Below are positions 15,018 through 16,509 of a stretch of DNA of 16,509 nt, one piece after another. Both the position numbers and the translations under genes were made by a program. The notes under the pieces are model-generated. The model saw only the letters and a program-made list of their open reading frames with translations, was not told the origin of the DNA and did no database searches. The first letter of the stretch is position 1. Each line of letters begins with the position of its first letter. Source of the DNA: Hodarchaeum sp048939725 (GTDB lineage: Archaea > Asgardarchaeota > Heimdallarchaeia > Hodarchaeales > Hodarchaeaceae); assembly GCA_048939725.1 (NCBI GenBank), contig JBHLPG010000076.1, forward strand, positions 1 through 16,509, written 5' to 3'.

Positions 15018-16121
15018 TTAATCGCTTTCCAGATCTAGATGACCACCATATTTTGCATGAATTGCACACGTCCCCTCACTCCCTACCATGCATGGACCAA
15101 TAGGATTTTCTGGAGTACATCGTACGTTAAACAACGAACAATCTTCAGGATAGATTTTTCCTAACATTATTTCAGCACAACGGCATCCTTTAGGGATATC
15201 TCTCCCACTAGTCCCAGGAATTTCTTCTTTCGTCCGAATGTTATACTCTGTATATTTCTCAGCTATTTCATACCCAGAAGAAGGAATGATCCCAATTCCT
15301 CTCCATTTGGCATCAATGACCTCATATGCAGCAGAAATTGCTGCCAGTGCCGTTTTATTCCCCTCTCTAGTTACCACTCGGGAGTAGATGTTCTCGGTAT
15401 TCGATTGGGAATGAACTAGCTGTTGAAGAATTGCTAGGATGCTTAACATTACATCCGCAGGTTCAAATCCCGCTACAACAATGGGTACGTTGTGTTGGTC
15501 GCTTATTGGCTCATAAACCCCTGAACCAGTAATTGCGGACACATGTCCAGGTGCAATGAACCCATCAAGAGACACATCAGGCTGTTCTAGTAAAACACTC
15601 ATAGCAGGAGGTACTAACCGATGAGCACTGAGAATAAATAGATTTGGAGGAATTCGCTGATTAACGAGTTCAATAGCAACGGTAGGAGCCGTTGTCTCAA
15701 ACCCAATAGCAAAGAAAACTATATTCCTTTCAGGGTTACTCTTTGCAAGTTTTAATACATCAAGAAAACTATAAACTACTCTTATATCGGCCCCCTCAGC
15801 CCGAGCAGTGAGTATGGACCCCTGATTACTTGGTACCCGAGACATATCTCCATAGGTTGCTAATATATATCCATTTTTTGCCAACCAAATACCTTGTTCG
15901 ATATCCTCGTTTGGACAAACACAAACAGGACACCCTGGACCTGCTATCACTTCGATATTAGGAGGTAGAAGTGATCTGATACCCCAATGAGATATTGTAT
16001 ATTCATGGGTTCCACAAACATGGCAAATTCGGATTTTACGATCAGTAAATTTGCTTGCCACTTCATGAATTTTCGTCTTAATCTCCTTAATTATTTCAGG
16101 ATCTTGAAATGATTTACTCAA
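15018..16121 (-). CDS. hypD: HypD, [NiFe]-hydrogenase maturation protein
   Basis: HypD works with HypC to build and hold the Fe(CN)2CO unit that is inserted into [NiFe]-hydrogenases. This 367-residue protein has the family layout: CHVCGTHE (33-40, with Cys36), GPGCPVC (61-67, with Cys64 and Cys67), FFAIGFETTAPT (136-147), LSAHRLVPP (164-172) and the C-terminal Fe-S cluster region with cysteines at 313, 315, 328, 335, 344 and 352. Length and cysteines are normal. The start is a TTG with GGAG eight bases ahead, and no ATG is nearby in frame. No other hyp gene or hydrogenase subunit lies in the window, so the partners must be elsewhere. It lies 63 bp downstream of the tRNA thiolase gene and is probably cotranscribed with it. 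Confidence 0.95.
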   Translation of the reverse strand: MSKSFQDPEIIKEIKTKIHEVASKFTDRKIRICHVCGTHEYTISHWGIRSLLPPNIEVIAGPGCPVCVCPNEDIEQGIWLAKNGYILATYGDMSRVPSNQGSILTARAEGADIRVVYSFLDVLKLAKSNPERNIVFFAIGFETTAPTVAIELVNQRIPPNLFILSAHRLVPPAMSVLLEQPDVSLDGFIAPGHVSAITGSGVYEPISDQHNVPIVVAGFEPADVMLSILAILQQLVHSQSNTENIYSRVVTREGNKTALAAISAAYEVIDAKWRGIGIIPSSGYEIAEKYTEYNIRTKEEIPGTSGRDIPKGCRCAEIMLGKIYPEDCSLFNVRCTPENPIGPCMVGSEGTCAIHAKYGGHLDLESD

Positions 16122-16184
16122 CTGTTTTACTCCAAATGAAAAAGAAAGATAATGACAGGACTCTTTTCTAATAGAACATTTAAG

Positions 16185-16509
16185 TCAATTACTTCTGAAT
16201 GAATTCAGTGGCTTGTAGCTAGAACAGTCCCACAAACCAGTGAAGATATTTTTATAGACATGTGGATTGTCTTTCTTTATTCTCTCTAAAAAATCTCGCT
16301 CCATCTCACGTTTTGAATCTTTGTAATAAGGACAGATATTGCTTGTTTCAGGTAGTCCATATATCCGGGCCAGGGTGATGATCTTTTCTTTATCGAAGTA
16401 GTAGAGCGGTCGAATAAAGAAAAATCTTCCTTGTATTACCGACTGTTTCGGGACTACGGTAGAAATTTCTCCATTAAAAATCATATTCAGTAGGATTGTT
16501 TCTGCGATG
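16185..16509 (-). CDS. TtcA-like tRNA 2-thiolation enzyme, C-terminal part (5' end beyond the window)
   Basis: The frame is open to the right edge. An internal ATG at 16484 is not the start, because the upstream codons continue a family motif: IAETILLNMIFNGE matches the (D)DxxETxLLNxxxxG block of TtcA/TtuA PP-loop thiolases. Then come RPLYYFDKEKI, the region IYGLPETSNICPYYKDSKR with its conserved Cys, and a C-terminal tail like PHVYKNIF. Such enzymes activate a tRNA base with ATP and insert sulfur, usually using an Fe-S cluster. The tail resembles TtcA (cytidine 32) more than TtuA (ribothymidine 54), since no paired CxxC zinc finger is seen at the C-terminus, but the part that would settle this is missing. 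It is followed by hypD on the same strand. Confidence 0.8.
   Translation of the reverse strand, partial: IAETILLNMIFNGEISTVVPKQSVIQGRFFFIRPLYYFDKEKIITLARIYGLPETSNICPYYKDSKREMERDFLERIKKDNPHVYKNIFTGLWDCSSYKPLNSFRSN

Noticed and set aside
16185..16484. ATG at 16484 as the start of a complete 99-residue protein
   Set aside because: The codons upstream to the window edge continue the ETxLLN motif of the TtcA-like family, so the gene is cut by the edge.
1..16509. tRNA, rRNA, CRISPR array, transposase or phage genes
   Set aside because: Scanning the spacers by eye showed no T-loop consensus, no regularly spaced repeats and no integrase or transposase motifs. A covariance-model search would be needed to exclude small RNAs fully.

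Overview
The window is AT-rich and carries about fifteen protein-coding genes on both strands. It has no rRNA, no tRNA I could recognise, no insertion sequence and no CRISPR array. It reads as an archaeal chromosome. Several gene starts have TATA-like boxes at the archaeal distance upstream, other starts have GGAGGT- or AGGTGA-type Shine-Dalgarno sites, and the gene set (HypD, DUF362, DUF4213/DUF364, Mrp-type ATPase, a TtcA-like tRNA thiolase) is common in anaerobic archaea. An Asgard or related lineage is plausible, but no marker gene here settles it.

Left part (1-5761). A truncated unknown gene on the minus strand is followed by a 433-bp spacer with two unusual bulged inverted repeats. Next come a DUF362 protein (+) and, convergent with it, a sugar-transporter-like GPH/MelB-family carrier (-). 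A 426-residue coiled-coil protein (+) then converges on an Mrp/NBP35 Fe-S carrier ATPase (-). The Mrp gene is divergent from a DUF4213/DUF364 gene, and the spacer between them holds a perfect 15-bp palindrome.

Middle part (5762-8257). After DUF364 there is a sparse stretch with one doubtful small minus-strand ORF. Three small plus-strand genes follow that I do not recognise. The first two are tightly coupled, and the second and third are tandem paralogues (about 58% identical by eye over about 100 residues).

Right part (8258-15016). Five plus-strand genes are separated by only 10-56 bp and probably form one operon. They encode an unknown membrane-anchored protein with a long Pro/Ala-rich linker, two M16B peptidase-like subunits whose active-site elements are split between them, a xylose-isomerase-like TIM-barrel protein, and a GH13 alpha-glucosidase. 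The two M16 proteins look like a heterodimer of the kind known for mitochondrial processing peptidase and bacterial M16B pairs: one has the zinc site, the other has lost it but keeps the Arg/Tyr substrate-binding pair.

Right end (15018-16509). On the minus strand are HypD ([NiFe]-hydrogenase maturation) and the C-terminal part of a TtcA-like tRNA 2-thiolation enzyme that runs off the window. The HypD stop lies one base from the stop of the convergent glucosidase gene.

The most promising undescribed material is the 6955-9814 block of unknown genes leading into the split M16 peptidase pair.
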